DNA of 64,000 nucleotides from Larix kaempferi (GCA_027924585.1 BSBM01000636.1:6030001-6094000); one strand, 5' to 3'. Shown: positions 11,477 through 25,206, numbered from the stretch's first letter. Made by a program: numbers and translations. Notes: generated from the letters alone by a model not told the origin.

Positions 11477-12481
11477 TGTTGCCGCCTAAAACACACTTGA
11501 CCACAAATAAGTCTCCCAACTGCTATGTGTGTTCTCGAGGGCAACTATGAGTGTAGAATCCACTGTCACCTCGATTCTAAACTCCTCCGTTTAGACCCCA
11601 ACTCTAAAAGGTCAAGGGGGGTTGTCCCTACTTGCTAAGATCCTTTTATAAATTTATTTTAAGAGTTGTAAATTATTTAATGTCCAAATGACAAGCAATC
11701 GTGCAGGGTTGCAATAGTTCAAATGACAAGCAAACCTTAATAAATTAAATACAATTGCAAGAGAGAAATATCAATTCATTAACAAGACCAATGCCTACTT
11801 TACTTGGGTTATGGAGTCACAAATATAAATAAACAAGATTACCAAAGATACTACAATTGCATGAAATCATTCACATATCACAATTATCAAAATATTACAT
11901 TTAACATTAACTTGTAGTAAATGAACAATTTAATGAATCAAAGATGCTTGTAACAAGATTGAACCAAAATTGAAATGCTTTCAAAATAAAGTACTTGGAA
12001 ATGAAATAACGATTGTTGTGTTTTGCAAATGGTCCTGTAAATTTAATTGATTTTAAGTCTCTCTTTAGCTTAGGGGAATTAAAGTGTGTGCAAGAAAACT
12101 AATTCTACTCTATGTGTCTACCCCAAGAAGTTCTCTCTTTCGATTTGAGAGAGATTGTCAGGTGCTCAACAAGAGAACACAAGGTTCTCAACTAGCTCCA
12201 CCGGTCAACCCCAAAACTTGTTGGATGCTCAACAGGAGGACACTAAGTGCCACGAGGCTCCCAACAGCCTCTACCCATCTAGCTCCGCAAGTCAAGCTTA
12301 TTTTTATCAGTATCTAGTTAAGATCGACTTCTGAGTGTTTATTATTCTAGCCAACACAAATCCTTGCCCTTTATTGTCACCCAGGATTGGTCAAACAGGC
12401 AAGGGGAGTGAATATAGGGCATAAATCGGGGCACAGTTTATTTTAGCCTTTAATAAATAAACAAAAATCAAAGTACAATGC

Positions 12482-12785
12482 AAGCCAACGCGATTTTACA
12501 AGGGAGGCAAAGCCTACTCACTTGTAAGGTGCGGGCAGAATAAATTAAAGCAAAATAACTAGGAAACAAATCTAAAAGCCAACGCGATAGTGCATGGATG
12601 GGCAGAGCCTCTTCTCATGCAAGGTGTGGGCAAACAAAAATACAAGCCAACGCGATTTTAAAAGGGAGGCGAAGCCTTCTCACTTGTAGGGTGCGAGCAA
12701 AATAAATTAAAGCAAAATAACTATATTAAACCCAAGCTATTCAATAATTGCTATGCAAGGGTGGCAATGCCTTCTCACTTGCATG
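12482..12785. repeat. Degenerate tandem repeat inside LTR-B copy B2
   Basis: Three to four units of roughly 65-95 bp beginning AGCCAACGCGAT at 12484, 12577 and 12644. Each contains GGAGGC/GGGC-GAAGCC-CTTCTCACTTG and a TGCGGGC-like word; a partial fourth unit lies at about 12750. Confidence 0.75.
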
Positions 12786-12989
12786 CAATGGATGGCAAAG
12801 AAGGAAAATGGAGACGTGTACTTGAAAAGAAAACAAGAAATCAAGCCCAAGAGACTCTCTTGGACTTGTTACAACAATATAGATTTCAGCACTTAGTATT
12901 ATAGAGAAAATGAGAAGGAAGAGAGTTATTTTGACCGTTTTTTGCAAGTGGCTGAAAATGGTAGCTTGTAGGTGCCCCTTATCTACGTT

Positions 12990-13290
12990 GCGGGGAAGCG
13001 CTCCCCCCCCTCACCCCCGCTCTGGAAGCTAGCTTCCGGCCGAAGCTAGCCGGAAGCTAAGGCGAAGCGCGATTCAGTTTCGCTTCCTCCCGGAAGCGAA
13101 TTTAGGAAGCGTGATTCCACCCCCAAAAAATCGCTCCCTGCGACTGTGATAGAGCGTGAGGAATCGATCAGAAGCGTCGCTTCCCGATCGATTCCCTCTT
13201 CGCTTCCCGATCGATTCCCAACGCTTCCCGGAGAAAAAAAAACAATTCCTAGCGCTTCAGATTTCGCTTCCCATAGCTTCCTCGGACGCT
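12990..13290. promoter_or_regulatory. hAT-2 left subterminal repeat array
   Basis: A dozen or more GGAAGC, CGCTTCC or GAAGCG words in both orientations within 300 bp, some paired as small palindromes (GGAAGCTAGCTTCC near 13023). The right end of the transposon has the same words at about 37421-37475. In Ac/Ds and relatives, similar subterminal motifs bind the transposase. The array also makes this end unusually GC-rich compared with its surroundings. Confidence 0.75.
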
Positions 13291-13420
13291 TCGCGTCAAC
13301 CCACGATTTTGTTGGTGAAGTCGAGCTCGTGGGGTCCACGCTTGGGGTTTTGGAGGGGAGGAATAGGGCTTTAAGGGATAAATCCCTCCTCCACACTCCA
13401 TTTTGTCACTTTGCTTTGTT

Positions 13421-13489
13421 TGAGAAGAGAAGAGAGGAGAGGAGAGGAGAGGAGAGAAGAGGAGAAGAGGAGAAGAGAAGAGGAGAAGG
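13421..13489. repeat. GA-rich low-complexity tract
   Basis: Irregular repeats of GAGAGGA and GAAGAGGA in the hAT-2 5' leader. They account for the Glu/Arg-rich end of the open frame at 13146-13589, which is not a recognised protein. Confidence 0.85.
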
Positions 13490-13807
13490 TGCCATCAAGC
13501 TTGGTTTTTTCTTGGAAATTGAAGAAAGTTGGATGCTTGGCAAGTTGGCATACTCACTACCATTGGACATCCAAATAGGTAGGCTCTAAACCCTTTCTTG
13601 TTGATTTGCTTTGTGTTTGAAGTTTGAACTTGAAGTTTTGATGCTTGATGCTTGAGACTTGAACTTTTGAAGTTTGAAAGTTGACTAGAATCTAGAATGT
13701 CATTGTAAATGTTCCTCTCCTACTCTTTTCCATGCTTTCTCCATCATTCTATTGCAGGGCAACAGGTTAAACTCTAGTTCCACTTCCAACTTCCAAGTCC
13801 AACAAAC

Positions 13808-16267
13808 ATGATGATGAGTTTATGGTTTCTTTTGTTGGTTCCATTTGTTATTTTGATGATGTTCATTGAAAACCGGAGGAGGAATGAGGGAGAGGTAGAT
13901 GATGAAGAAGTGGGTAGTGGCACATACTGTGGAGAGGAGGAGGGAGGGGAAGAGGAGGAGGGAAACCGAATGAAAACCAAGGAGGACACAACACCCTTGT
14001 GGAAATATGTCACCAAGCAGGGAGGAAGCAAGGGGGGTGGAACCACCAAATTTGGTTGCCCCCATTGTAAAAAGACTTACACGGGACGGGTTCAGATACC
14101 CATCTGAGAAGACATCTATGTGGAAACATGCCATGTGATGAAAACAAAACTGTAGGAGTTTTTGTTTGCCAAAGTGTGCCATCAACACAAAGAGCCATGT
14201 ATAAGAAGGAAGAATTTGAAGCACAAAACAAATCAAAAGCAAGGGTTGACCATGAACCCTCATTAAGCTCACCGAGAACTGGAGGCCCATCCACCCAAGG
14301 TAGTGGATTCTCACCCCCTGGGTCACGCAGGACAATATCAGATTTCCTTGACCAAAATGGTAGGGATGACGTGGATGCAAAAGTGTTCTGGTTTCTCTAT
14401 GCATGTGGCATACCATTTAATGTCCTTTGCTCACCCTATTGGCATGAAATGGTAGATGCCATTCGCACTGCTCTAGCAGGATACAAGAGCCCAGGGTATG
14501 ACAAAGCTAGAACTGTGGGGCTTGACAAGGAAAGAGGCAAGATCCAAAATGCTTTGGGGCAATTCATAAATGCTTGGAATGAGTATGGGGTATCAATTGT
14601 ATCAGATGGATGGACAAATGTAAAAGGCAAGCCATTGATAAATGTTCTTAGTGTGTCTGCTACTGGTGCAGTCTTCCTTTCAGCCCATGACTACTCAGAT
14701 AAATTCAAGAATGGCATAAACATTGCAGAACTTCTACTCAAAACCATTGAAGCTATTGGTCCATACAATGTCATCCAAGTCATAACCGATAATGCTGCTA
14801 ATTGTAAGGCAGGGGGAGCAATCATTGAAGATAAATACCCCAACATATTTTGGTCTGGGTGTTTGGTTCACACAATGAACCTTTTGATGCACTACATCAT
14901 TAAGTTGAAGGAAAATCAATACAAATAGATTGGTGAATTGTACAAAAAGGGCAAGAAGATGATAAGATTTATAACCAACCATAGCCATGCCCATGGCATT
15001 TTCCGCAGTCACTCAAAGTTGGAGCTATTGAAGATAGCAAAGACTAGATTTGCATTTGCTAGCTACTACCTCAATTTCAGGCGCCTTTTGAAGATAAGAG
15101 AGGCATTGGCTAGCATGGTATCAAGTGAGTCATGGCAGGTCTTGAAAGATAGTTGTACATCCGTATCTGACAGCCTTGATTTTCAGGAGGTGGAAGAAAT
15201 AATTCTTGATGCGGGGTTTTGGGTAAGTGTCAAGTATGTTTTGCAGTTCACAAAGCCCATTTATTACATGATTCGGTTTGCAAATACAGATAAGCCGGTG
15301 ATTGGGGAGGTGTATGAGCAGATGGATAGCATGCTAGGTCAAATTAAAGATATTGTTGAACAGAAAGATCCCATCTTGTATGACCATATTCACACACATG
15401 TGGTCAAAAGGTGGGAACATCTCAATGTTCCACTGCATGCCTTAGCATATGTGTTAACACCAAATATTATTCTCCATCTTGGTTGGCCAAACCAGCACCT
15501 AGGGGTGGGGTTAGAAGAAAGCCCCACACAGATCCAAAGGTACAGGGTGGGTACATGGCTTCTATAGACAAGTTGGTCCCTGATGCAGAGGAATGTGACA
15601 TATTGCGCAGTGAATTAAGCAAATACCTCAGTGAAGTTGGTCCATTTGGTACTTTGCATGCAATCAGAGATCAAGATAGGGCACCTCCTATCGAATGGTG
15701 GAACATGTATGGCTCAACATGCCAACGCTTGTATAAATTGGTTGTTAGAGTGCTTTCACAGGTGGTTAACAGTTCCTCTGCAGAAAGGTGTTGGAGCACC
15801 TATAGCTTCATCCACTCAATGAAAAGAAACCGATTAAACGAAAACCGAGCAGAAAGCTTGGTTTATGTACATTACAACTTGAGGTTGTTGACTCATTATT
15901 GTGAGCGTGCCAAAACTGATAGATCAATATCACTTGGGACAACAATCTGGAGGAGCATAACTTGGAGGATGGAGCCATAGCTTTAGAGTGCTTGGAGGAA
16001 GAGCTTTTTGGCGATGAGGATAACGCATATGCACTACCACTACCAATGGCGCTGCCATCTTCTACCTTGTTTCCAGATGCACCATCTTTGCCTAGAGGTT
16101 CAACTTCACGACCTCCATCTGCATCAGTGAAGGGGGGTCGTGCAGGATCGAGTCTTGGATGTGGCTCAGCAGTGGTGGCTACTAGGGATGATAATCCCAC
16201 TCCCATTGTTCAGAGAGCACAAGAAAAGAAAATGGAAATTTCTCGTGGTAAGAGGAAACATCCATGA
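13808..16267 (+). pseudogene. hAT-2 transposase with frameshifts and a stop
   Basis: All parts of a plant hAT transposase are present but in several frames. 13808-14104 encodes an acidic N-terminus and the start of a BED finger (Cys-Pro-His-Cys). A frameshift near 14100 leads into 14110-14925 with the end of the finger, SDGWTNVKGK and VITDNAANC (DUF659). TAG at 14926-14928 interrupts the same frame, which continues to about 15500. A second shift leads to 15560-15940 with the dimerisation region (SSAERCWSTY, KRNRLNENRAE). A third shift near 15940 gives an acidic C-terminal tail ending in RGKRKHP and TGA at 16265. Total length is about 800 codons, near full length. A possible leader intron runs from GT at about 13579 to an AG at about 13757. 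It cannot make active enzyme as it stands. Confidence 0.9.
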
Positions 16268-17284
16268 TTCCATAAAATCTACTTTTCTTGTATTTTCTTG
16301 TTTACAGTATGTTACCAACTTATTTGTACCATAGTTGGATTATCTGAAGAGTCGCCATTTGACAAACATGATAAGTGTTTGACTCCAGTGTATCAGATGA
16401 TCCTGCATTTGTGACTAGCCAGTTTTGGCTAGCCTGTTTTTGTTTTTGAGTCGACATGACCATGGCCCCATGGGGTTTGTAATAAAGTGTGCTAGTAGGG
16501 TCTGAGTGGCTCGGTCCCCCATGACTTGATTAAGCAACTAAGGTATTCCAGGGATTTTTTTCCCTTGTCAATTATACTTTGCTTAAGGCGATGTATAATC
16601 GATGAGGTTTTCTCCCGCTTCCTCCAAAGCTGGAATGCCCGATTTTGAAAATTTTAGCCATGGGGGGTTATTAGAGTCCAACTAATGTATATAAACCTAC
16701 TAGACACTATTAAAATAGGTGTCGGTCATGTCCTAAGTCCATAAAACCCTCAGAAAAAAAATTTCGAAAAAAATTTTACCGGGTCCGTCGAATTTGAGTT
16801 TTTAATTATTTTTTAAATTTAATAAATTTCTCTATAGTTTAAATAGAGAAATAATAATTTGTAATATGTCAGTCATCCGGGGTCCGAATTCACTGATTGA
16901 TGGCTCGTTTCATAAGCCAAAAATCACACATGACCTATGGACCAGCTAAATCCAAGTTTTAGATGTCATTTAGGCCTCGTAATTAATATTTTCTCTGAAA
17001 AGCCATTTACAGATCAATTATTAATTAAAATAATAAAAATGATTATTTTGGAGATAATCCAAATCTCTCCAAAATAATCCAAATGGAATAAAGTAAAAGG
17101 CTAAATGACATGGCACCTGGCATTTATGAGGATTCCAATCAACTCCAAGCAGCTTCAGTCAACTATACAATCAGCACAAGTCAAAACTCCTCAAGTGAAT
17201 TCGCCCTCCATGCATGCAAAATCGAATTGGTGATGTGGAGGTTGTATTTAATGTTTTTTGGGTTGGTATGGAGTTGCATTGAAT

Positions 17285-17500
17285 GGAGTGGGGGCGCCTT
17301 GCCTAGGTGGAGGCCACCTCCCACTCCCACCTACCATGATTGCAATCGAATCTTGATCTAAACTCCAAGCACCTACCTCCATGCTCACGTCAACCTCCTT
17401 TTGAGCTCGAGTTCTACACATGGCAGCTCACTATTGTTTGGTGATTATTCGAAAGTGGAGATGAGGGGCGCCTTGCCTAGGTGGAGGCCACCTCATCATC
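17285..17500. repeat. Short hairpin word repeated twice in LTR-B copy B3
   Basis: GCGCCTTGCCTAGGTGGAGG followed by CCACCTC occurs at about 17285 and 17467. GAGGTGG and CCACCTC are inverted, giving a small stem. In copy B4 the counterpart CTACCTCATGGAGAGGTGGC also occurs twice (about 30194 and 30366). This is therefore an old internal duplication of the LTR-B promoter region. Confidence 0.6.
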
Positions 17501-17646
17501 CCATTAGCTAAAGCTCGACTTTGTAACTCCAATAAGTGCATTTCGATTGGTTGGAGATTAGATGTGATTGGATCTTGACTTGTGTTAGGTGGTGTTGGCT
17601 CCCTTTGAATGCCAATTCGACTTAGGGTTTGGGTATCTTCTATTGT

Positions 17647-17654
17647 TATATAAT
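17647..17654 (+). promoter_or_regulatory. TATA-like box of LTR-B copy B3
   Basis: TATATAAT followed by GAGGCTC. About 75 bp downstream comes AATAAAG, then GACTTTGGAGG. Copy B4 has TATTTAAA at 30508 and AATAAAAGAAGGCTTTGGAGG at the same spacing, so this is the probable promoter and poly(A)-signal block of the LTR. Confidence 0.45.
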
Positions 17655-19095
17655 GAGGCTCTTTTTTCCTCACTAGGGATGGATTGTTAGGCAAAGAAAC
17701 TCTGTTGAAATTGTAAGCACTTTTTATTGTTAATAAAGTTAAGACTTTGGAGGTCAAAAACGTGGAGGCTCTTGGTGTTCATTGCTTCACTTGAGAATCA
17801 AGGTGATATTGTTTTACATTATATTTGAGGCTTTTAAGTTGTAGATCATGTTCAAGATGGCTAACAATCTAGCACAAGCAAGCATGTATCTAGTTCTTTT
17901 CACTTGAATGTTTTGTTTCATATATATTATCCCATGCTTAAGGTTCTTGCAGGTACACTTTCATTCCACATAAGACCAAAGGAGTTCTAGCTTTATGGTT
18001 TTGAGAAGCAAGAGGATCTAGCACTTCTCCATCAAACACTCAAAATACTTTCTTGGTTACTAGTTACTTTGATCTTCCTTCACTCTTGTGGAAACCCCTT
18101 CTAGATCTTGATCCCGAGTTGAAGTTGTGTTTGTTTTAAGCCTTAGATTAGTTTGCCATAAGGTTGAAGTTCCTTCAACCTTGGGGAATAGCTTGGGATT
18201 TGTTCCCTTGTGCTCTCTTCAACACTTGTTGTCGGCGTATCACCGGTTAACCGGAGGATTTCCAAGACAGTGTTTCAAGCCCTCAAGTGTTCCACTTGAA
18301 GCCCATCTCCATTCCAAGATCTCCCATCCACTCCTCCTCTTTTCCAAGTTCAACCTCTCCTTCTCCCTCTCATCCCTCATTTTTCTTCCTCCCTCTAGTT
18401 CTCGTCTCCCTTACCTTACCATTCGTCCCTCCATCTCCATTTCTTCTAGTTTTTGCTTCTCCATCTTCCATTTCGCCCACCTTCAATAGTCACAACAAAA
18501 CACAAAAAAAAAACAAAAAGTTTGTCAAGTTAGTAGTTAGCTAGTTGTTTTTCTTTGGAGGGTTTGTAGTTAGATTTATTTTATAAATCAAAATTTATGC
18601 ATTGAAAGTTTAGTTTAGGCATATCAAAAGGTCATTTAGGGCTTGCATTTAGTCTTTTTCCTTAAAGTTTTATAGTTCCATTTCAAAAGTAGGAAAGTTG
18701 GCATATAGGATAGTGTAAAATTTTGTGGTTGCATTCTCATTCCCACAGGGTTTTTGGAGCATTTTAGCTTGCTGGTCCGTTTTACCATACTAATAATTTC
18801 AAGTCAAAATCTCATGCTCTTTTATGTTTTGGTCTCATTTTGCAAACCTAGACTTGATAGTTTCAAAGTTTGTTAATTTTCTAACACTAATGGGTGCATG
18901 AGTTTATTGACTTATCCTTGTGGTAGGATTGTGGGAAGAGAAAGACTCTTGAAATAAAAGATCAAACCAAAGAGAGAAGAGGAAACCAAGCAAAGAAGAC
19001 AAGCTTCGATACACATCTCCTTATCCTTTGTAAAAGCCATTGAGGGCTTCAAGCTTTTATTTTCATAAGTTTGTTCTAGTTTCTATCAAAGACCT

Positions 19096-22000
19096 TGTTA
19101 TCACATATATAGTAGCCGGGCTACCATACATTATTTTTCTCATTCCAGTACACTATTCAGCCAGTTCCCTTGCATTTGAGATGCCGAGATGAGCATCTAT
19201 ATTGGATCACTATCAGATTGTGGACAGCAGTTGCATTCCCCATGCCATGACTGAGTTTCAAGACACTCAGAGAGGTGACCGATGTAGCCATTATACCATT
19301 GGTACAGAGCAGACAGTAGTGCCCAGAGTTACAGCAGCAGTCTCAGAGGACAGATGATGGTACAGGTTGATGAGCTTGCATGTATATGACTCAGCAGGTA
19401 TATCATGGTGTTATGGTTAGATTGCTTTTATACTTATTCTTATAGCATGTCTTAGCACTTAGTGTCATGATCTGGCGATCATATAGATATATGGACCTGG
19501 TTGATCTATTATATATATTATACTGTCCCTACTCAGACTTAGAAGTTCACTATTCATACTCATTGGTACATACCCTCCTTAGGGAGAATAGAGGTGATCA
19601 TTCCACCATACCATGGCTTGCTAGTGTTGGCTCCATTATTTCATTGTCTTCATCCATCCATGGTCTACCTTTTAGATTATCACCCTGACTTACTACTTGA
19701 CTAGTGACATGGAGGACCTTTCCCCACTGTAGCCTCTGTATTGGATGAGCTTCCCCGTTTATTGTGTATCGGCTCTGAGTTGGTGACAAAACTTACCTAT
19801 GGTGAGTTGGAGTTCCTTGTGAATTCCCCCTAGTCACTAAAGTTGTGTTGGCTAAACCTGAAACTTTTAGTGCTGCCATCAATACAAAATCTGAAAAATG
19901 AAATGCTATATCTTGTATGAAAAGCCCATTCATGCAATGTGTTTCTAAACACACATGAATGAGAGGCATGCCAAATGAACATGGCAATAAAAATAAAATG
20001 TTATATCTTGTGGAAAATAAATACCTAGGTAAACAAGCTGTCCATGACACACCTAGAAGTGCTCAGGTAAACAAGTGCCTTAAAAACACACCTGCAGCAG
20101 AAAGCCTAAAGAAAAAATGTAAATCTATGCAATGTGTTTGTAAACACACATAGATCAAGGCTATGGAAACTTCAGGCCCAAAAAGCAATGGAACTTAAAT
20201 GCTATATCTAAACAATTGCGGGCCTTATTTGTATTATGGATTGTGCGCATCTGTGAAGGTGAATAAACCCTCTTTAAACAACTCATCCATTTGTGAGACA
20301 CCGCCATTCCCTGTGTTATTGCTCATTCAGTATATACTATGGTGTATTCCCTTTCCCTTGCCAAAGTGTCACAAATTCAAGACAGTTGAGTCATCCCTTA
20401 GCCTAGCCATTTAATTTAGCCTTCACCCTTCACTAGCAAATTGATCACAACTATGAAGTGAGTATGATCCTGAAAGTCTAGTCTGAGTATTAATAATAAT
20501 TAACGACACTATATATTTGGATGTAGATCGCCAGTTATGATCATTATGTGTTATAATTGCTATTTGAATAAGTTGTAGAGCATGTATTAACCTTGATACT
20601 TTTCAGCAGCCTTGGATGATGGACTGAGTTATATTTGGTCATGGTTGGACCTAGTTTGACCATGGAGGACCATGGGACATGAGATGTTAGACCTTATGAT
20701 GATATGGATAGATGATATATGGTCTATGTACACATACATGATGATTCTATGCAGCAGCTACAGGGTTATGATGATGATTCTTGGGATACAGCAGTGTTTG
20801 ATCATTTACAGAGCATTATTATTGGCCTTGTTCCGGTATATTGGATATTTATTTTGATCATGCAGAGACTCATATGGTGTATGAGTACACATCTTGGATA
20901 GATTTGGACCTTCTGAGTCCAATGGGACAGTTTGTTTTCAGTTCCGGGCACTTACAGTGATGATTGAGCCTCAGTAGGCTATCCCAGTGCAGTTTTGGTC
21001 TGTTGGAGGCCCTGTCAGAGCAGAGATGACTTTTATCCGGTTGACCTAGGGCGCTGATGATGAAGGGGGTGGTCCAGCCACTTGTTTTTACCATTATACC
21101 CCCCTTCCGGACACATTGGTGCCCTCACCTTGACAGCGCCAGCACTCCAGGAGGCTGTTTGGGGCAGTTTCACGCTTCCCGAGGCATTTCAGGATTGGTA
21201 GAAATGGCTATTGAGGAAATCGATTTGGGCTACTGAGGCAAAGTTATGGCATGGGATGATCAGTGATGATAGATCGGGACCTTCCACACCTCCTCCAGCA
21301 GTTTCAGCTTCATCGGGGCCCGCATCCATCATTTATGGCACCTTCTGTGGATTTTTGAGGTCTTTTGAGGACCACGACTTCACTATGGAGGCACGATTTG
21401 GTACATTCATGATTATTTATTGGTTATTGTGCTATGGGGATTGACCAAGGAGGGATAAAATTACCCCTTGGACCCACCATAAGCCTCTTATGATATTTTA
21501 TCATCATGATTTGGTGGGATTCCCCTCTTATAGGGCGATTTTGTCCACTTACATTATATTTTATTAGTGATCCATGTATTTTATTGTTGAGCTCATCTCA
21601 ACCATTGATTAGACATTTGTATCTTTTAATCTTAGCCACTCATTCAAAAAGTGGTTAGGGTTTTGGTGCCTCTCCTTCCTATTTAAAGGAGAGAGCCTCT
21701 CATTGTAAAGGGACTTTTGGCTCTGGATTATTGGAATAGAAAATTATTATTGCATCTATCTCCAATGTTGTGGTGAATGTTTTTGGTGTTCGTTCGTTGG
21801 TTCTTCCTTTGCACTGAGTTATTGGAGATCTTGTTTGCCATATCTTTTGTACCACGATTTTGCATCTACAGGTGGAGGCCGATTTACTTGGAGGAGGAGG
21901 TATTGGTAGGGGAAGACTCTCCCTACTTCTTCTTTGGAGCTCTTCGTTGGTAACAAGGAGTATTACTGTCCCAGGACCTTCTATTTCATGTTACTATTTG

Positions 22001-23610
22001 CATTTCTCTTGTATTTCTTCCATACTTGCTCTTACTGATTGAATCTTCATTCCTTGGTTTGACAGGTAGAGGAAGGCGCACTTGTGGACTAGGGCATCAA
22101 ATTGGCAAGCAAATCAACAATCTCTCATTTGATCTCTGCGGGAATCTTCCTCAACATCAAGGCATCTCATCCACATCATTCAGGTATGATCTCAAGGTAA
22201 GTTCTATCTCCATGATCTATCCAATTGTCAAAAACATTTAAAACCCCAATTTTGCATTTTCTCAGATCTACTTAGATCTATTGGGTTGTTGGGCGTAATA
22301 TTAAGAACCCACCTCTATAGCATCCACGGCATCCCGGATCTATAGTTTGGTGAGGATTGGCTTCCATTTGACCCCCTTCCCAGGCCAACTTAGCCTCTCC
22401 CAAGCAAGGCGCACTTCCTAGTGTGAGCAGGTTGACCTAGATCTAAGCGATGGGTGTTTGAGATTCCACTTGATTTGACATCTACTCATCAAATAACATA
22501 CACCCAGGTTGTCACTTTTCTGAAATTCACCTTGTGGGCCCTATTCCACATTTTAAGGGATTTTATCCCCATTTTGGGCCACTTGGAACCCTTAAACTCA
22601 GATCTACTAAGATCTAACCGTTGGATTACCACGAAACTTCAGATCCATACTCCTCCCTGACCGATCTACCCGGATCTAAAGTTTGGATGCCATCCGACTT
22701 GTTTTGACCCACCTAACCCCACTTTTTAGCCTCCTTGGGCAAAGTCGCACCACCTTGGAGAAGTGAGTTCACTCACTTCTAGGAACTGGGTACTTGAGAT
22801 TTTTGGAGATTTAGAACCGGAATAATTCAAAACCTAGGTCTAGACTGTCACTTTGTCGAATCTTGCCTTGGGGATTGCATTCCATGTTTTAAGGAATTGT
22901 GGTCCACTTTGGTCAAACCTAGATCTAGACACATTCATCCATTAAGACCTCTATTGCCCACTTGTCCCAAGTACTAGGAGTCCTAAACCACAAGTCAACC
23001 CTACTTTGACTCCACTTCCCAATTCCCAAGGCACTGGTTTCTCTCCAAGTTAATTCAACTTTCCTAGATTGTTGGATTGACTTGTGGTTTGACTTATGCA
23101 TGGTGAACTAAACCCTTGAAGCTATCATGTACCATGGTCAAGCTTGTCGTCTGTACTAGTTAGCCCCAATACAACCCTTAATTACCCTGCATTGGACACA
23201 GTTCCCAAGGCAGTGGACTTTCCAACATTGAACTAGTACACTAGCCCTAGATCTCACTTCAAACATTATAAGTCACTCTTACATCAACTATGAACCAAAG
23301 CTATACCTATTGAACCCCTCACTTGGCTTGTGACTTCATCCTTAGGTCTAGGATAAACCATACACCTAACTTCACTTAGAAATACCCTGATTTGGTGTCT
23401 TGGTTTTGATCTCTCCTGTCGGGAGTTGATCGGGTCTCCCCCTTTGTTGTCTGGGCTAGATAACACAAAGCGAAGGTTGCCTCGACTGGCGTGACAACCA
23501 TACATATTGGAGGTCGAGGTGATCGTGGTTGCACCTTTTGAGTCGCCCTTCCCTATTGCCATCCATGACTGGATCCATCCATAGGGGTAACTACAGCTTA
23601 GGTGATAACA
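19096..23610 (+). mobile_element. LTR-A copy A5, complete solo LTR (4515 bp)
   Basis: Best complete LTR-A. It starts TGTTATCACATATATAG and ends GGTGATAACA, with a perfect 5-bp TSD GACCT (19091-19095 and 23611-23615) in LTR-B copy B3. The ends form a 9-bp inverted repeat. Landmarks in order: TTTGTGAGACACCGCC near 20287, TATTTAAA promoter at 21680 with CTCATTGTAAAGGGAC, two CAGGT-type junction words, ACCCACCTCTATAG near 22308, and GTCTCCCCCTTTG with GGCGTGACAACC near 23430-23500. There is no ORF above 95 codons and no primer site or polypurine tract. Confidence 0.88.
21680..21687 (+). promoter_or_regulatory. TATA box of LTR-A copy A5
   Basis: TATTTAAA followed by GGAGAGAGCCTCTCATTG. The block is conserved in copies A3, A4 and A7 on either strand. 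A run of CTCATTGTAAA and TTTGGCTCT lies 20-45 bp downstream, near the expected transcription start. Confidence 0.55.
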
Positions 23611-25206
23611 GACCTTTCAAGGAATTTTCCTTAAGGCACTTGTAAAAGTTAATAAAAATTTCTAGTGGAGTATTCCTCCACCTTTGGTTTTCTTCCCCAT
23701 TTGGGGAAGAGTGTTGGGTTTGCTTAGCTTAGATCTTTTCAGTTCTTGTTTTAGAATAATTTATTTTTATCTTGTCGCTTATCTCTCGAGTTTTGACCAG
23801 AGAAAAGCAAATTTTGGGATTTGCATCCCAAAGACCACATCGTCTTGTGGTAGCTTCTCGTTCCCCCATCAGCATCTTGTGGACATCCAGCTAGCTGGAA
23901 GGTTTCCAGGACTGACGGTTCTAGTGGTTGACCTTGTTCAGAGGTTGATCCCACCTGTAGTGTAAAATTTTGCTTGGTAGAACACTAGATCTTTCAGCTA
24001 TCTCATTTTATTTTGCAAGTAGCATGCTAGCTGTGTTTCACATATATTGAGTTATCACATGATTTAAATATTACAAAGTTTCAGTATCTCGTTATCACAA
24101 CTGCTGCTTGCTTCTTAAAACGAACAAAGCCTCTTGAACTTGGCCAAATCCAAGTCAAGAGCACTCTCTATCGGAGAGCATTGTTAGACTTGCATCTTTC
24201 CTTGCATTAGGCATTTTAAATTAGCAAGTCTCTTGAACTGTGGTCATAAGATCAAGTCAAGAGCGCTCTCTGTCGGAGAGTTGAACAAGTGCTCTAATAA
24301 TAAAACTTTTCAACCCATACTTCCCTTTTAATTAATTTATCTTGGTCTTTTGTCCTACACCCGTATGCTCTGCCAACCGGAAACGGTTGGGCTAGTACTC
24401 AGAAAGGTGGAAGACTTGTTAAATTCATAAGTGATAACATTAATTAAAACTTTACCCAAAACCCCAACCAAGACAAAATCAATGAGTACTTCCTGAAACA
24501 GGTGGTGCCGGGAATCCACTGTCAGACTCGAGGGCGGTCAAGCTGTAAGAACACTTGTTCTCTGAATCTGGGTGCTCCCGACCTATCATCTAAAAGGTTG
24601 CCAGTGTTTTTCTCGGTTAAGGTTCCACTTCTTGAATATCCTTGGTTTTAGACTTAATAATCAAGACCACTAAAATCTTTAATTTACCAAAATAAGCTGC
24701 AAAACGATCTCACGAACATTTCTCTCGAAGCACTTGTATCAAACAACTCAATCACTCAGACATTTTTGACTACATAAGGCACTGGTCCTCAATCACATAT
24801 TTTATTTGCTTATTATCAATTTGGAGTACTTGTGTTATTTTTAATATAAAGAGTGATTTATATCTGATCCAGTGTATCTCTTATCTTCTATTGCAACGTG
24901 GATTGCGTTATCTTGATCTTATTTAAAGCATTATTGTGTCTCTCACCTTCAAAACTCCTAAACAACACCCATCCGCATCACAACACTAAAAAACATTTTA
25001 AACACACAAGAGCCTTAGACAACTCTTTTTTAGGGACTACCCCCCTTGGCTTCGTTAGGAGTTTGCCTAAACGGAGGAGCTGGGATTCAGGTGACATTAC
25101 CTGGCTCATTGCTTGCCCCCAAGGCCACACCTCTCTCACTTATAGTGAAGAGACAGCTTTCGAAAGATTTCCGTTGCTGGTGTGCAATCTGGCGGGCAAC
25201 ACAGTA

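Larger units (their letters stand above)
16310..25201 (+). mobile_element. LTR-B copy B3, solo LTR, carries LTR-A copy A5
   Basis: Starts TGTTACCAAC, ends GGCGGGCAACA, and has a perfect 5-bp TSD CAGTA (16305-16309 and 25202-25206). It lies 43 bp past the hAT-2 transposase stop codon, and hAT-2 sequence resumes at 25207. Without A5 it is about 4.4 kb. Landmarks shared with B4 are the TTTGTAATAAAG block, TCGGTCCCC/TCGGTTCCC, the GGTTTTCTCC stretch, a TATA box and a TTTGGAGG after an AATAAAG. Two copies of CAAGTCAAGAGC plus CTCTCT-TCGGAGAG lie at 24154 and 24256. It has no coding region. Confidence 0.88.

Noticed and set aside
13146-13589. 147-codon open frame in the hAT-2 leader
   Set aside because: Its first part comes from the subterminal GGAAGCG array and its end from a GA-rich tract; no domain, and it lies upstream of the real transposase.
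13774-14416. Minus-strand open frames of 91-198 codons opposite the hAT-2 transposase
   Set aside because: They overlap the forward-strand BED finger and acidic region, which carry recognisable motifs; the antisense translations show none.
19096-23610. Non-autonomous DNA transposon with 9-bp inverted ends and 5-bp TSD
   Set aside because: Considered for LTR-A and LTR-B, but TG/CA termini, 5-bp TSDs, about 4.4-kb length and internal TATA and AATAAA-like blocks fit LTRs better. Kept as an alternative in the findings.
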